A model generated the notes under the pieces. The model ran no database searches. It had not been told where the DNA came from and saw only the letters and a list, made by a program, of their open reading frames with translations. A DNA stretch of 64,000 nucleotides, from positions 782,695 through 846,694 of the forward strand of contig VWZL01000298.1 in the NCBI GenBank assembly GCA_013396915.1, read 5' to 3'. The DNA is from Stercorarius parasiticus. Its lineage: Eukaryota; Chordata; Aves; Charadriiformes; Stercorariidae. Positions 13,531 to 26,364 of the stretch are shown here, in pieces. The first letter of the stretch is position 1; every line of letters starts with the position of its first letter. The position numbers and the translations under genes were made by a program.

Positions 13531-13734
13531 GCCACACATTTTCGGTCTCCGCTTCTTCAACAGACAGAAAACCAGGTGTCTTCAGCTGCTGCTCATCAGA
13601 GTCAGCAGGCTGTAACTGATGTCATCCAGCAGCTCCTTGAGTTATCAGAACCAGTTCCTGTAGAAAATAACCAGCCTCAGCAACCTGGTCAACAACTCAA
13701 CATTGCAGTGGGAATCAATAGAGATATTTTGCAG
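13531..13734 (+). CDS. ZNF236: ZNF236 exon: Gln-rich linker
   Basis: Sixty-eight codons (residues 149-216) with no finger. The sequence runs [15 protein letters not shown], then [16 protein letters not shown], then [12 protein letters not shown]. The match to the human linker ([19 protein letters not shown], as remembered) fixes the exon. The Q-rich amphipathic VIQQLLEL stretch may contact partner proteins; that is inference. Phase 0 at both ends; donor GTAAGA. The length is a multiple of three, so skipping would keep the frame. Confidence 0.93.
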
Positions 13735-15321
13735 GTAAGAGCTGGGTGTGAGAACAGCTTTACATTTCAGTGGTTTCTTTTTCTTTTTTATTTTAGTGAA
13801 ATTTTTTCTCAGTATTTTCAATGATAGCATTCTTTCTGCATTTCTAAGTGATGTATCAGTCAAGAAAGTGTTGTAAAGATCTACTGAACACATACGGAAC
13901 GCAGCAAGGTATCTTTTTGTATAATTCTACAAAAGCAAGATTATAAATATTGATTAAATGACCTAAAAGAAAGCTTTAAGTGTACTCACCCATACATGGA
14001 CATTTTATTGATCCGTTTGTCTTTTTGTTTTTTTTTCTGTTGCCTAGAAGCAGCTTGTGGCACATCCTTAACTTATGCCATGCTTAAAACATGATGACAT
14101 TTAAGAGGGGAAAGATATTTTTATCTGGTTAAAAAATGAGAACGTATATGGGGCCTTTATCCTATTTTAATTAATAGGGACTATTTGAACACTTCCTGCT
14201 GGTGCAAGGAAAATTCCTTCCTGGGTCAGACCAGTGTTTTGGCTAATCCATTATTCTGTCCTTGATACTGGCAGTAGGAGATGCTATGTAACAGAAGAGA
14301 TACAGGCAGTAATTCAGCTGTCTATACTTTTCTGCAGCCTCTGCATAGTGGAACAGGGCAGAGAATATTCTTCCTTAGTACTGGTGGTAGCCTGCTAACC
14401 TTTAAGCTGTTTTTTCATCTCTAGTCTTTTAAGTGCCATTTAAATTTCTTTTTGGAAGACCTGAATGTTACATGTAGCTATGTGGTGGTTCACCATGTTA
14501 CCTGTGCCGAGTTCTCTAATGTCAGGAAAGTGATGTGTAGTTACACCAAATTGTACCACAAAATACAACTACTGTTGTGATAGCTATTAAAAAAAATAAA
14601 TAAATCCATCTTTGAGGTTGGTTCTTTAAGTCATTGCATGCGCATCACTAGCCATATTGTTCAAAATAAAAATAAAACGTGGTTTTCTTCCAAGCAGTCA
14701 GATATCTGCATGCTTCTACTTATATGTGTGTTTGAGATCTTTGATCCAGAGCCTTTTCAGACACAGTAGTATCCATAAAGGTGCCTACACTCCAGTCCCT
14801 TCCAGGTATACATAAAAGCAGTGCATAACTCTTGCCTCGGTCTGATGGTTATCTCCGTGGTTTGTTAACAGAGGCTTTTGAGCTCTTCCCAGCCTTCTTT
14901 TGATCTAGTACTCTTTCTTTTTCTTTATATCATCTATGGCTTCTCCACAAGCTGATGGGCTTTGAATTGGATCTTTTATGGGGAACTATTATCTCATTTA
15001 GTAGGCATAAGAGATAGCTCTGTATTCCTGGCAAATGCTTGATTCTGTAGAAACAGTTGGCACTTTACTGAAAGGCAGTTGTTAGCAAATGCATTAGTGC
15101 AGGAAATCCAGCTTAAAATCTCACAGACAATCAGAAGTCAGTGTTGTGTGAGAATGTTTGGTTTTTTGCAAGTTTGAAATCCATCTGAAATTCCGGGAGG
15201 ATGAGACACTTAATTCCTTTAACAATATTTGCATTATGTCTTCTAAGTAGTTGCTTGAGAAAAGTTGGAGAAACTGTAGAATGTTTCTATCTTAATCTAG
15301 AATTTTTCTGTTCTGTTTTAG
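13735..15321. other. ZNF236 intron with old repeat remnant
   Basis: Holds the degraded interspersed repeat at about 14.2-14.5 kb; otherwise AT-rich with nothing recognised. Confidence 0.6.
14205..14480. mobile_element. Ancient CR1/L3-like remnant (tentative)
   Basis: Contains CTGGGTCAGACCAGTG, then CCATTATTCTGTCC and GGAGATGCT. This order resembles an old LINE-derived repeat common in turtle and crocodile genomes (GGTCAGACCAGTGGTCCAT...CAGTATCCTGTC, as remembered). Related text occurs near 35.54 kb and 49.76 kb in this window. Strongly diverged; edges are uncertain. Confidence 0.4.
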
Positions 15322-15550
15322 CAAGCTTTGGAGAACAGTGGGTTGTCTTCAATTCCCGTCTCTGCGCATTCTACTGACTGCAGCCAGGCTAAGACTCCTG
15401 GGGCCCAGGATCAGAACCCAGACATCCAGACTCTCTCAAATCATCAGGCTGACTCTAATAATGCAGAACAAGATAAGGAGCAAGAGAGTACAGATAAACT
15501 GGATAAGAAAGAAAAAAAGGTTATTAAGAAAAAATCACCGTTTTTACCTG
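15322..15550 (+). CDS. ZNF236: ZNF236 exon: charged linker
   Basis: Encodes residues 217-292: [12 protein letters not shown], then a polar S/Q/N-rich stretch, then a Glu/Asp-rich run, then a lysine-rich run ([19 protein letters not shown]). The lysine cluster could act as a nuclear localisation signal (inference). The exon ends in phase 1 within the Gly codon; donor GTAATG is acceptable. The next exon completes GSIREENG, matching the human text. Confidence 0.95.
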
Positions 15551-16502
15551 GTAATGTTGCCACTGCTTGCTACTTTTTTTGCTGTAAGGACTATAGTATT
15601 TGTGGGTGTGTTGAGGGCTTTATAAAGGAATATAAAACGTATAGTGGATCAGTTACGAACTTCATCTACTTTTATCTAAAACACAGTGTATGTAGAAGTT
15701 ATGATATTAGGATATATAACTTTCATTATACTGATACTAAAATGTGTCAGAATGGCATTAAGTGAAGTTATGCTGTTAAACCTTCTGGATTTAGATGAGT
15801 GGAGTTTTTGGAGGAGGACAAAAAAGGACGAGTATGAATCTTTTTCTTTCTTTTTTTTTTTCTCCCATCATCCTTCTCTGAGGAGGACTGGGATTTCATG
15901 GTGTGTGCCGGAGCAGAGAGTTCTTGCAAGCTCTGTTCTTCCTCTTTGGAAGGGAGGCCTTGCAGAGGCAGCAGTGTAGTGCTGCTGCCTCATGCAGATC
16001 TTCACTGGCCTGGGCCATGTAGGGAAGGATGAACGTTGACATTGTAGATAATACTTGCAAATCACCTGTGCTTGGAATCGCAATACTGTTTTGATAATTT
16101 TGTGTTAGATATGGTATTTGTAAGTTAACTGGTATATTATATTGTATTACACCTACATTTCGTATTTCTAAGTGGCATACAAATTGGTTTCTTTTCTGTT
16201 AAGTCAGACATTTCTTAGCTTTTTTCTCCCCCCCCGCCCTTTTCAGTAGCACAAAAATGTTTCAATTTCAACAGGATTCTCTTGGGGTTTTTTTTTTGTC
16301 ATTCCAGCCCATCACTGTTTTTGTGAAGCAGAATGTATCTGATGGGAGAAGTTAATTGTTTACCAATGTGTTGTAATGGCATCTACTTGGCAAAATGTTT
16401 TTGTGTTTTGACTGCTTTGTATAATGGTGTCAGAGTAGCGGAATTTTTGAAGAACTGTGATTGTGTTAGAAACATTAATTCTGATGTTGTTCCTTATTTT
16501 AG
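15551..16502. other. ZNF236 intron
   Basis: About 0.95 kb with a pyrimidine-rich stretch near 15840-15870 and a C run near 16229. No repeat family or extra exon was recognised. Confidence 0.65.
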
Positions 16503-16775
16503 GTTCTATACGTGAAGAAAATGGAATAAGGTGGCATGTTTGTCCATATTGTTCTAAAGAATTTAAAAAACCAAGTGATCTAGTGCGCCACATTCGCATT
16601 CATACCCATGAGAAGCCATTCAAGTGTCCCCAGTGTTTCCGCGCCTTTGCCGTTAAGAGTACTCTCACAGCACACATAAAAACACATACTGGCATTAAAG
16701 CTTTCAAGTGCCAATTTTGTATGAAATGCTTTTCCACCTCAGGGAGTTTAAAAGTTCACATTCGTCTACATACAG
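16503..16775 (+). CDS. ZNF236: ZNF236 exon: fingers 5-7
   Basis: Three complete fingers in tandem: [42 protein letters not shown] and [21 protein letters not shown], joined by the linkers THEKPF and TGIKAF. Residues 293-383. Phase 1 at both ends; donor GTAAGT. With finger 8 they form a four-finger block that recurs almost motif for motif as fingers 17-20. There the same fingers are spread over three exons, whereas here the first three share one. Confidence 0.97.
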
Positions 16776-18935
16776 GTAAGTATGTGGACTCGGAATTGCT
16801 TTTGTATTTTCTATGATGTGTGTGAGACCTTGCATGGGAAAAAAAAGACAATGTGAAGCACTTAAATTGTAGAGATGTCTGTCATGTCATTGATACATAC
16901 CAGAGAATGAACTGGTTTTAGTGTCTTACATGATGAACTTTTAGTCATAACTTTCTAGTGTTCCATGGCTTTGAAACTTTGGGCACTTTGAAAAGCCATG
17001 GGCATTTATTTTTCTGATGATGAGTCAGCTGTTGCTTCTTTTTAATGTTACTATTTTGAGTGTATTTAATTGTGCTTTCTAAAGAGTCATACTCTTAGAA
17101 TTTGAGTTTTGATTTTACGTATCCCAATCATCTTTTGTATTTACTCTGCATCTTTTCTTCCCTTCCCCATACTTCTTGATTATTTCACTGTATCACTCAG
17201 GACTATTTAGTTACTTCCCATTTTATCTTCAACAATAAGGTGTTGCCTGGTGTTTTTACCAACTTACCTGTTTCCAATATCTTGTACTGCATACCTTAAA
17301 ATTCCTCTGTTCATGTGGTCCTTGTTTACATAATATACGATGTCTTTAATACCTGTTTTTCTGTGGCTGAACTTGTATCCTCTCCATAGAGAAAAATGAG
17401 TTTTCCACTCTTGATAGACTACCTGAGTGTTTTCCACTTTTCTTTCGTTGTTCTTGCAGGGATATAAAGTTTCGGCAAGATAAGCTCGTAAATGTGCTGC
17501 TCTTTCCTTTCACTCCTGTTTATGTATTTACATTCTGCAAAAGTATAATTCATTGGCTACGCGCGTTTAGTATTCAATATGTTCTATAGTGAGGTGCCTT
17601 TAATCCATGAAATATCACTGTTGGATTCATCTGCGGAAAGTTTTTGGCTTTGTTTATTTTGTAAACTTGTAAATCAGTATTTTGTCTGTTAGTTTAAAGT
17701 CAGCCTTACTTTATTTTAGAAGTCAGACTTACTCAAAGTAGCAAAAGCACTAGGTGACTTGAAAATGAGGTAGTCCAGTGGTTATGGAACTCCAGCGTGT
17801 AGTTAGCCATTGTTCAGCACGCTTGTTTTTCCTGAGATGTTTGTTTCCTCCTTTGTCTAGGAGGTTAGGGCTTGCTGGGTCAGGTTAGATGTTCATTGAG
17901 CCTTGTCTGCTGTTGCTGATGGCAGCGTGTATAAAAGGGGAAGCCTACAGTAAGGCTGCTTAGCAGCGTACAACTAGCGTCTGCTGATCTTCGGGTTGAG
18001 GGCTTTGTGAAGGAGGCTGTACCTCTGCACTAAGCAGCACTTTGTAGATTTTTGTTCGAAAGAACTTACCTAATTGATTTTCAACCCGTGTGAACTTACT
18101 ACTAGAACAACCTAACATAATGAATTCAAAGGTTGAGCTACATGTTGAGTAAAATACTTTCTGTTCCTTTAAATATCATGCTCAGTAGTTCCATATGATG
18201 AGTTAGTTACTGCATTGTAAAGAATGGTTCATTCTTATTTCTTGTGCACTTTTCCACCTGTGATTTTATAGACCTCTCTTCATAATCCCCAATCATGTTT
18301 CCTAGCCTTCTAAGTCCAAGATTTTCCCTTGAACAAAAGCTGAAAGTTTGGCAGCTTTGCCTGTCTCTGTAACTTACCAAGTTCTCCAGTATCCTTTCCA
18401 AGGACAGATTTCTATGGGTTTTGCATTGCAAAAGTCTTTTTTTAGTAATTCCTGTTGGCCTGCTTTTTTGACTGCCATCAGTGTTGATATTTTCACAGAC
18501 CAATCTAAAATTTCTTTAAACTTTGTCACATCGCTCCTCTGTTTTATCCTATTATATATCATTTGTCTGTGTTTGCTGATTCTTTTTACTCACAGTTTTT
18601 TAACAGTTTGTTTTGGAAAGACATTTGACCTGCTGTCTGCAGTTCTTAGGATAGCTTCTGGAACCCTTTGAAAATTGCTGTCACTCCTGCATCATCCAGT
18701 CTCCTGATAACAAGCTTGCTTAGAGTGATGCGTTACAACCAGTTAGTAGTTCAGCAGTTTCATACTTTATTTTGATTGGATTTTGTGGATCTGTTTTGAA
18801 AACCTGTTTAACAATAAACACCCTGATAGGAAACAAAAAAAGAAAATATAGAAAAGAGACTCTGTATTCCAAAGCTACATTTGTAGGACAGTGGAAATAA
18901 AATCACAAACTAATATTTTCTTTAATCTTTTGCAG
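16776..18935. other. ZNF236 intron with old LINE remnant
   Basis: Contains a degraded CR1-like segment (about 18.23-18.74 kb) and a TATA-like motif (GTATAAAAGGGG near 17930). No exon was recognised. Confidence 0.6.
18230..18740 (-). mobile_element. Ancient CR1/L3-like remnant (tentative)
   Basis: Includes TTTTCCACCTGTGATTTTAT, AGACCTCTCTTCATAATCCC and later CCCTTTGAAAATTGCTGTCA. These resemble, in the same order, pieces of an old LINE 3' region abundant in turtles and crocodilians (remembered as GATTTTATAGACCTCTATCATAT and a ...GAAAATTGG... segment). The orientation is antisense to ZNF236. The edges and the family name are uncertain. Confidence 0.45.
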
Positions 18936-19139
18936 GTGTTAGGCCTTTTGCTTGTCCTCACTGTGACAAAAAGTTCAGAACATCGGGCCACAGGAAAACT
19001 CATATTGCTTCGCATTTTAAGCATACTGAACTAAGAAAGCTGCGACACCAACGTAAACCTGCAAAAGTTCGAGTAGGAAAGACAAGTGTTCCTGTACCAG
19101 ATATTCCTTTGCAAGAGCCCATACTCATAACTGATTTAG
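18936..19139 (+). CDS. ZNF236: ZNF236 exon: finger 8 and basic linker
   Basis: Completes HTGVRPF and encodes finger 8 ([21 protein letters not shown]). A strongly basic run follows ([17 protein letters not shown]), then a proline-rich segment ending PILITDL. Residues 384-451. The basic run is a plausible nuclear localisation or DNA-backbone contact (inference). Phase 1 at both ends; donor GTAAAG. Nearly identical to the human text I remember. Confidence 0.96.
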
Positions 19140-21904
19140 GTAAAGAGCAAGTAAATCCATGCTCTCTCGGAATTTTGATTTGACTGGAAAATAGAGGTCA
19201 CAGTTTAATCAAGCAAATGCATTCAGAGCTTACTCAGGTGCATTTTGAAATAAGTCATCAGAAATAATCAGGCTTCAGAAAAAGTGCCATATTTTATAGT
19301 TTGCTTGTACTAGAATTAATGAGTCTTCTTTTTTTTTTATTCACAGAGAAATTGTATAATCCTTACCAGAAAAAAAAGTGTATGCTAGTTACCTTTATAT
19401 AGTAGAGTATTATATTGGTAAATATATTTAGCCTAAAGTCTTTCAGTCTTTAAAAATCCTTTGGATTTCACTGCTTCCAAGAATTACTGTATGCAAGAGT
19501 AGTGGTTATTTTGGTATCCGGGATAAGAAACTCAAATTTTCAGAGTAGCAACAGAACTTAGCTGACAGCTTCAGATATTCATATCGCACAGTATTTCTTT
19601 CTTGAGTGAACCCTGGAAACAGGTACAGTCCTATTTCCTGATTTTAAAGAAAAAAGCACTTCAATGCAATTAAGATCTGTGCAGTGAAATTCTGTTTATT
19701 GAAAAAAAAATTAATATTAACAAAAAAGAAATATTCTAAAAGCTGTTTCCTACAGGTTCTGGTAACACCTGAACTCTGCTGATATTGGAGCATTCAATGT
19801 AAAATTAAGAAGTTCCACCATTTATCTAGAAGGTGTCATGTTTCTTTCAACTGACTTGACAATATTTCCACTGTTCCCAGAAAAAAAAAAATCTTATTTC
19901 TTGTAAAGGTGTGAAGAAAATAGTATATTATTACTCTGTACTAGTGTTAATCTTTGAGTGGCACCTTTGATGAAAATAAAAAAAGGTTGATATGTATTTT
20001 GCTTTTCAAAAAAAGACTAAATTATTCTAAAAGTCTGTAAAAAGGTCTGCAAACTGTCCTGTACCTGTTACAATTTTGTTTCATTTTATTCCATTATTTG
20101 GTGGTACTTAGGGACCAAGAATTGCAAAAAAAATTTTAATTTTTCTAGCGTGTACTGTGGTTCCAAAGATGGAACTGATGGGAAGAAAAATACCTTTTTA
20201 TAGAACTCAGAACTGTTTTCCTGACTTGCTCTGTCCAGTGTAGAGCCACTTTTAACTATTCTAACAGTCTGGAGAAATGTTTACTTTATCCGGGTTGAAC
20301 AGGTTGAGTAAATAGTTTGGAAGTGTTTTATTAGGAATTTCTGTTATGTCTGCTCTCTTATGTATGTTGTTAGGAATTTCTGCAGTGCTTCTGCAGACCA
20401 GAACCATTGTAAGCCTGGGATTTGCTGACCAGTTAGTCAGCTATCATTCATTAACTGAATTATTCTGCTTTTATATGATCAAAAATAACTGAGAGTAAAT
20501 ATTTGTCATACGGAGTTCCTTCTCTTCTGATTTGGAAGATTTGTGTCATCTCCTGTACACACTACTACTAATTATTGTCACGGAAGAACGCCAGAAGGAA
20601 TTTAGAAAGTAGGCTTGTGGTTTTGGTGGGTTTTGTGGCTTGGCTTTGTTCTGTTTTTGGGATGTTTTTTGGTCTTGTTTTTAAGAGAAAATGTTTTGAC
20701 TAGACCAACTGAGTTAGTTGGGGAAGGTGAAGGAAGTTTTGGCCTATACATTTATTTATAAATATATGTATGTATAATATATCTGATACATATATAAACT
20801 TTAAGTCTGATACATAAACTTGTTCTCTTTGCGTTGTTGCCCTCTCTTCTCAAAATTGAGAGAAATTTCGTCTCATTGTCTTCCGCTCTTTTCAATTGCC
20901 TTTGGAAGTCAGCAGAAATGCTTTGGGCTTTCCTTTCTGAATAGGAAGCATAGCATGCTAGATGAAGCAGTCTGAGGAAAGAAAAGACAGCGTAAAAGGC
21001 TTTTAGTGGTGAACATTGAGGAACGTAAAGGGATCTTTGGCATGTTTGTTGAAGCTTTGTATCACTCCCTCGGCCTCTTATATTAGTATTGTAATGAGTA
21101 CTTTTCAGTTCAAAGATGTGTGAATGATGATGAGTTTTGGTTTTTTGACTTGAAGTCTGCTGCTCTTCCTATTCTGTCACGGTGTTTGGGATGATACCCT
21201 TGTGTTGGCTGCCTCCAAGACAGCATGCTCTTGCCTTAGAAGTTGCATGTTTAGTAGCAGGAACTTTTAGCTGATTTTCCGAAACTATGCGTGACTGACC
21301 AGTGTATAAATAGAGCATTTGTTCAAATAAGTTGATTTGAGTTTTGAGGTGTTTTCCCAATAAACTTTTGGAGGTAATTTGGAGAATTAGCAAGACTGGT
21401 TAGCCAAAGTAGATGATGTACAAATGCAACAATTTTTAATGGACCTTTTTTATCCCTTAAGTAAAAGCCGATATATATCATGGTGATGTGTACTTTCACA
21501 AAATGCATATTAAATATTTGTCAAGTTATAATCTGGGGTAGCTTGATTAAATGTCATTTGATTAAGGTGGAGGTTGGAAGAGCAAAATATCTGATGAGCA
21601 GTGAATTTGTAACTGTCAACTTTTTTAAAGCTAATGCTTGGTTTGGACGTATCTGAGGCTTAATGTAATGAGGTGCACCTATCAATAAAAGAGCTATCAC
21701 TAAAATAAATAGCATGTACAATATAATGCTAAACAGATGCATGCATAATTTTAAATAAGTGCTGAAAATGTGCTCATTTTCTTTATATTCTTGCATACTA
21801 AAAGTTTAGTCACTTTTTTCCAAATACTAGCTGTTCAGACTACTGCAACTTTGGAATAACTTTACCAATTAATTTTTCCTTTTTGTGTGTGTTTATGTAT
21901 GCAG
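19140..21904. other. ZNF236 intron
   Basis: About 2.8 kb, AT-rich, with A runs near 19700 and 19880 and a TA-rich stretch near 20750-20800. No exon, LINE fragment or RNA gene was recognised. Confidence 0.65.
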
Positions 21905-22049
21905 GTCTTATCCAGCCAATCCCAAGGAATAGCCAGTTCTTCCAAAATTATTTTAACAATAATTTTGTGAATGATGCAGACAGACCGTACAAATGTTTTT
22001 ATTGCCATCGAGCCTATAAAAAATCTTGTCATCTTAAACAACACATCAG
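21905..22049 (+). CDS. ZNF236: ZNF236 exon: linker and most of finger 9
   Basis: Begins [14 protein letters not shown], contains the Asn-rich [16 protein letters not shown], then finger 9 ([19 protein letters not shown]) up to the Arg codon, which is split after two bases (phase 2). The next exon supplies the final SH of the finger. Residues 452-499. Donor GTAAAA. The Tyr in place of the usual core Phe (HRAY) is tolerated in C2H2 fingers. Confidence 0.95.
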
Positions 22050-22566
22050 GTAAAACAAATACAAAGAAGAAAGGAAATGTATGTAATAACAAATTTGTGG
22101 AAAGGCATGAAATTTATATAGTGTTCACTAAAAAGACTTCTTTTGTTTACTGTCTCTGAAGTAGTGAACCAGTGATAATTGATTTTTTTCTGGTAAAGTT
22201 GGAGGAGGCTTTGGACTAATTCATACCTCTGTATAGTCATAGCAGTACAGGTGGTTGTGTTTAATGTGCAGTTTAGCTTATTAACTCTTGGACTCTAGTT
22301 TTGTAAACTATGTATAGAAAACAGCAAGCATTGCATGTGAATTCTTGTCATAATTTTGTATTTGCATACTCCAGATCATCTGCTTTGTATGTAACTTGTA
22401 TTTTTTGAGAAGGAAATCAGCTTTGTATTCTGTGTGCTCTTTTCTGTGTACTAAACCTAAAAGAATTTAGGGTTACACTGTAATTGAGTAAAGGTTCTCA
22501 GGGATCATTTTTCTGCTTGAAGTTCAAGTTCCATATAGTGAGTGCTTGTTACAACCATAAGGTCAT

Positions 22567-22685
22567 GGAGTCACAGAAAAATTTAGATTGGAGGGGAGCC
22601 AGCGGAGGTAACTAATCCAACCATGTTTTCACAAGAAAGGGTAGCTTCAAAGTTAGATCGGGTTGCACTTTTACAGGCAGTGAGC
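22567..22685 (-). mobile_element. Degraded CR1 3' end
   Basis: Reads TGGAGTCACAGAAAAATTTA, then ACTAATCCAACC, then GATCGGGTTGCA. This is the order of the antisense CR1 3' end (AATCACAGAATG..., TCCAACC, GGTTGC), heavily diverged and short. Confidence 0.6.
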
Positions 22686-24484
22686 TTTGCCATTTAGTTG
22701 AGTTATCAAATGTTGCTCCCTGATTTATAAACCATGAATACTAGGATCTAAGGAAAGGTTCCATACGAGCAGGTGGCATTCTGCTTGTTTCTGTACCGCT
22801 TTCTCACTTCCTCTAAGTCAAATTGTGGTAAGTTCCTCGTGTTCTCCTTAGAAATCAAGTTCTGTACTGGTAGGTTCTCAAACTGTCTTGAAACAGTTCT
22901 TGGTTTCTATATGCTGTGTAATGGAAGGAGGGGGAGGCCTTGCAATGTCACATCTTCTCCGTTTCGAATATCCTACCTAGCTTTCTTACTGTCTATTGTA
23001 GACACGATCAAGGTAGATTGATTGAAATCAAAATAATTTTAAATTAGTAAGTGTTGCTGGTTTGCATCATTACCTCCTTCATTGAAATAGTTGATTTTAA
23101 ATAGTGTTTCACATTTGTGTCTCTATTTTCTTAAAAAGTGTAACTGTCAATGGTTAGTTATCAAAATGATGATTGCCACTGGAGGGGGCCTTATCTGCCT
23201 GAAGAAGATGGCCTTATTTAGCCTAAATATAAGCTAAATTTATGTATATTTTACTGAAGCATTTATGTAACTTACAGTTTTATTTAGATTCATAAGGTTT
23301 TCTTTCATTTGTGTTAGAGAAATGTAATTGATTTACCTAGTTAACTTTTTCTTTTCACAGTTTTGTCAGGATTCTTTGAATAGAAATTGAAAGTCTTCTA
23401 ACTGCACAGAACATTAACAGCTTATTACTTAAACAATCGGTTTACATGCGCTGAGTACTCACCTTTTTTTTTTCTTGTCAGAATACATTTTATGTTTGAA
23501 AATTCTGTCCTTCAAATGCCTGTGTTTGAATTCATTCTGCTGTTGAGTATACACGTACTCCAGCTCACAATAAACTTTCTTTAAAAACCTTGTTACTTAT
23601 TATGTGCATCTTTGTTTTTCTTCTCCCATACTGAAAATACAAAGATGTGATGGGGCTTGCCACTGTGCTTCTTTCTGATTGATCTTGGCAACAGAGTATT
23701 GAGTGAACCTTAGCTTAGCTTTGCTTTGTTAGGGAAATTTAAAACTACTCTCTTTTTCCATGTTTGTTCTTCGTAAGTTGGCATTGCTATACCTAAACTA
23801 CCAGACTTCACACTTGTGTGGTCAGTCTGTCTTCACAGACTGGTGCTGATCATGGCTTGGAAAGTTTGTTTCAGTCTCTGAAACAGTGAGGTTTGTAGTA
23901 GGGGTGTTTTCAATGGAGCAGTGACTGAATAGTGTGTCAGGTTCTCCCACAGGCAGAGCAAGGAAAGGTTGGGATGCCCTACCGCAGATTTCCATAGGTG
24001 TGTATTGGTAGCAAAACAGTAATCTTGATATGTCACACTTCTTTATTATAGCATCTATAATGCTATCTATAGTTGGTCATAGACTTCTAAGGCCACTGTA
24101 ATCATAAGCCGTCCCTAACTTTTCCCAATTTTATTAAATCCGGCTTCCTTTCTCTTCCATTTCCTAGCATTCACATTGCCTTCCTCCTGGCTCTCATTCT
24201 TGGGATGCTAGAGTCATAACCCTTAAAATTCTCATTGTGCTCTGCTCCATTTCCTAACTTGTCTTTCAGTCTGTTTTATATCTTCGTGTAATCCTAAAGG
24301 GAAACACCTCTAGCACTTCTGGAAGGAAGGATATAGTGAGTGGGACATATTGATAGTAATATAGGTGAGTTTCCCCACTTGAATATTGTTTTCACATAGC
24401 AGTCTGAAAGACCAGTTGTACTGTGCCTTGTTTGGTGGGTGTTCAGGATGGACACAGTTCCTTTCCTCAAAGTTTCATTATTAA

Positions 24485-24502
24485 AACGTAGTAGTAGTAG
24501 TA
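24485..24502. repeat. (TAG)n microsatellite
   Basis: About five tandem copies of GTA/TAG. A simple repeat with no evident role. Confidence 0.8.
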
Positions 24503-24920
24503 TACAATATGAGGAGGACCGTATTTTTTTTTCCACAAACTTTTGTGGAAAACTTTTAGCTGAATTGAGGAAAATATATGCGAGCGGTAATATATTAGTC
24601 TGAAGAACTAGTATATTATCTGTCTTAGAAAAAGTTTAACCCAAATGTTTTAATTGAGGCAAAGTATGATCAGAAAGGGAGATGGACTGTAGAATGTAAT
24701 TAAAACAGTCAAACAGTATTCCTTCTAGTGCTGCCAGTGATGACATGCAGGTTGTTTATAATTTATTAAAGCTTTAATTTCTGGGTTTTCTTAACTGAAG
24801 CCTCTTCCATCCGTTCAGCAGTTGCATTAGTTTATTTTGCTCATTTTGAAATTTAGTCTTTTAATAACTTTGTAAATCAAACTGTTAAATCTACTTTAAC
24901 TTCTGCTTTCTTTTAAAAAG

Positions 24921-25181
24921 GTCACATACTGGTGAAAAGCCATTTAAGTGCTCTCAGTGTGGAAGAGGTTTTGTGTCAGCTGGAGTTCTGAAAGCACATA
25001 TTAGAACACACACTGGATTGAAAGCTTTTAAGTGTCTTATATGCAACGGGGCCTTCACTACTGGTGGTAGCCTCAGGCGACATATGGGGATCCATAATGA
25101 CCTTCGACCGTATATGTGTCCATATTGTCAAAAAACATTCAAAACATCACTAAACTGTAAAAAACACATGAAGACTCATAG
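24921..25181 (+). CDS. ZNF236: ZNF236 exon: end of finger 9, fingers 10-12
   Basis: Completes RSHTGEKPF and encodes three fingers: [42 protein letters not shown] and [21 protein letters not shown]. Residues 500-586. It ends in a split Arg codon (phase 2; donor GTATGT). Fingers 9-12 form a block matched one for one by fingers 13-16. Finger 12 has Cys inside the helix region (LNCKKH), kept in finger 16 (VHCKKH). Confidence 0.97.
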
Positions 25182-25436
25182 GTATGTTTGCAATTTTTAT
25201 ATCAATCCTTCAATGTATTTTAGTAGCCCTTCTTTAAAGATACTTGGGAAGGCAGCTTTGCTCTGTAGCAGATGATGCTAATAATTGAATAAGGATGTTC
25301 ATTTACGGGTAACAAACACTTAGGTAGCTCTGAAGGTATAGTAACTTTCAGTGTATAATAAAAACAAATTTGTTCATGTAAATAGTTAGGGTAACTGACT
25401 GAAATCATAAAAAGACCTTCTTACCTTTCTTTGCAG
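25182..25436. other. ZNF236 short intron
   Basis: A 255-base intron with donor GTATGT and acceptor TTTCTTTGCAG. Nothing else was recognised. Confidence 0.85.
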
Positions 25437-25687
25437 ATACGAACTCGCACAGCAACTTCAGCAGCATCAGCAGTCTGCTTCAATAGATGATTCTACAGTA
25501 GATCAGCAGAGCATTCATGTTTCTACGCAGATGCAAGTGGAGATTGAAAGTGATGAGCTACAGCAGTCAGAAGCTGTTGCAACAGATCAGCAGGCTATTT
25601 TAGAGTTAGACCAGCAGCCAGTAGTAGGCACAGAAGAAACAGCACTAGAACAACAATTGGCTGATCAGCCTTTAGAGCAAGATGAGG
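25437..25687 (+). CDS. ZNF236: ZNF236 exon: Gln-rich acidic linker
   Basis: Residues 587-670, without fingers. Opens [18 protein letters not shown] and continues with Q-, E- and D-rich text ([30 protein letters not shown]). This composition is typical of transcription-factor activation regions (inference); position and wording match human ZNF236. It ends in phase 1 at donor GTGAGT; the next exon completes an Asp codon. Confidence 0.96.
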
Positions 25688-26364
25688 GTGAGTATTTGAA
25701 ATATGATAAGGTTTATGAGGTAAGTTTACAAGTTCTCAAATACCTTTTCCTTCACAAATTTCAATGATTTGGTTTCAAGACAATGCAAATTTACTTGAAA
25801 ATACATGGAGTAAAAGCTAACTACTTACAGTATATTGCACAGCTTCTTTTATTCATTAGTGTTCAGGTTTGCTGTTAAAAATATGAAAAGATTGAGGTTT
25901 GCACCATGTAGTTGTATCAAACAAAACTACTAAACAGGTATACAGAAAAATAAATACTATGTGCACAAAACTTTACCACATCACCTCTATTATTAATAAA
26001 AAGCACTGCTATATAGTCTGCTTAGGAAGTAATGCCTATGTTTTGAGGTGGGAGAATACAAAATATTTCATGTATTTGTTCTCTTAGTAATAGTGGAACA
26101 AAGTATTTTGGGTTTGCTTATTTGCTCTTTTTCATGGTGTAATGAGTTAAGTACTGCAGAGGAATATAAGTAAAGCTTACAATAAACAAAGACTTAAATA
26201 CCTGTTCAGCTCATAATTTTTTACTTAATGCAGTAAAAAATTCAGATTACTATAAAATGCAGTCTTTTGGGAACAACTGAATTATTCAGTTAATGGGATC
26301 TTCTTTTCTTGACATTTTTTCCTTTTTTTCCCTTTTTTTCCTCCTCTTCCTTTTCCCATTTCAG
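25688..26364. other. ZNF236 intron
   Basis: About 0.68 kb, AT-rich, with a long pyrimidine tract (about 26310-26360) before TTTCAG. Nothing else was recognised. Confidence 0.75.

Larger units (their letters stand above)
22050..24920. other. ZNF236 intron with degraded CR1
   Basis: Apart from the CR1 scrap near 22.6 kb and a (TAG)n run near 24490, nothing was recognised. The acceptor side is AAAAAG after a T-rich tract. Confidence 0.6.
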
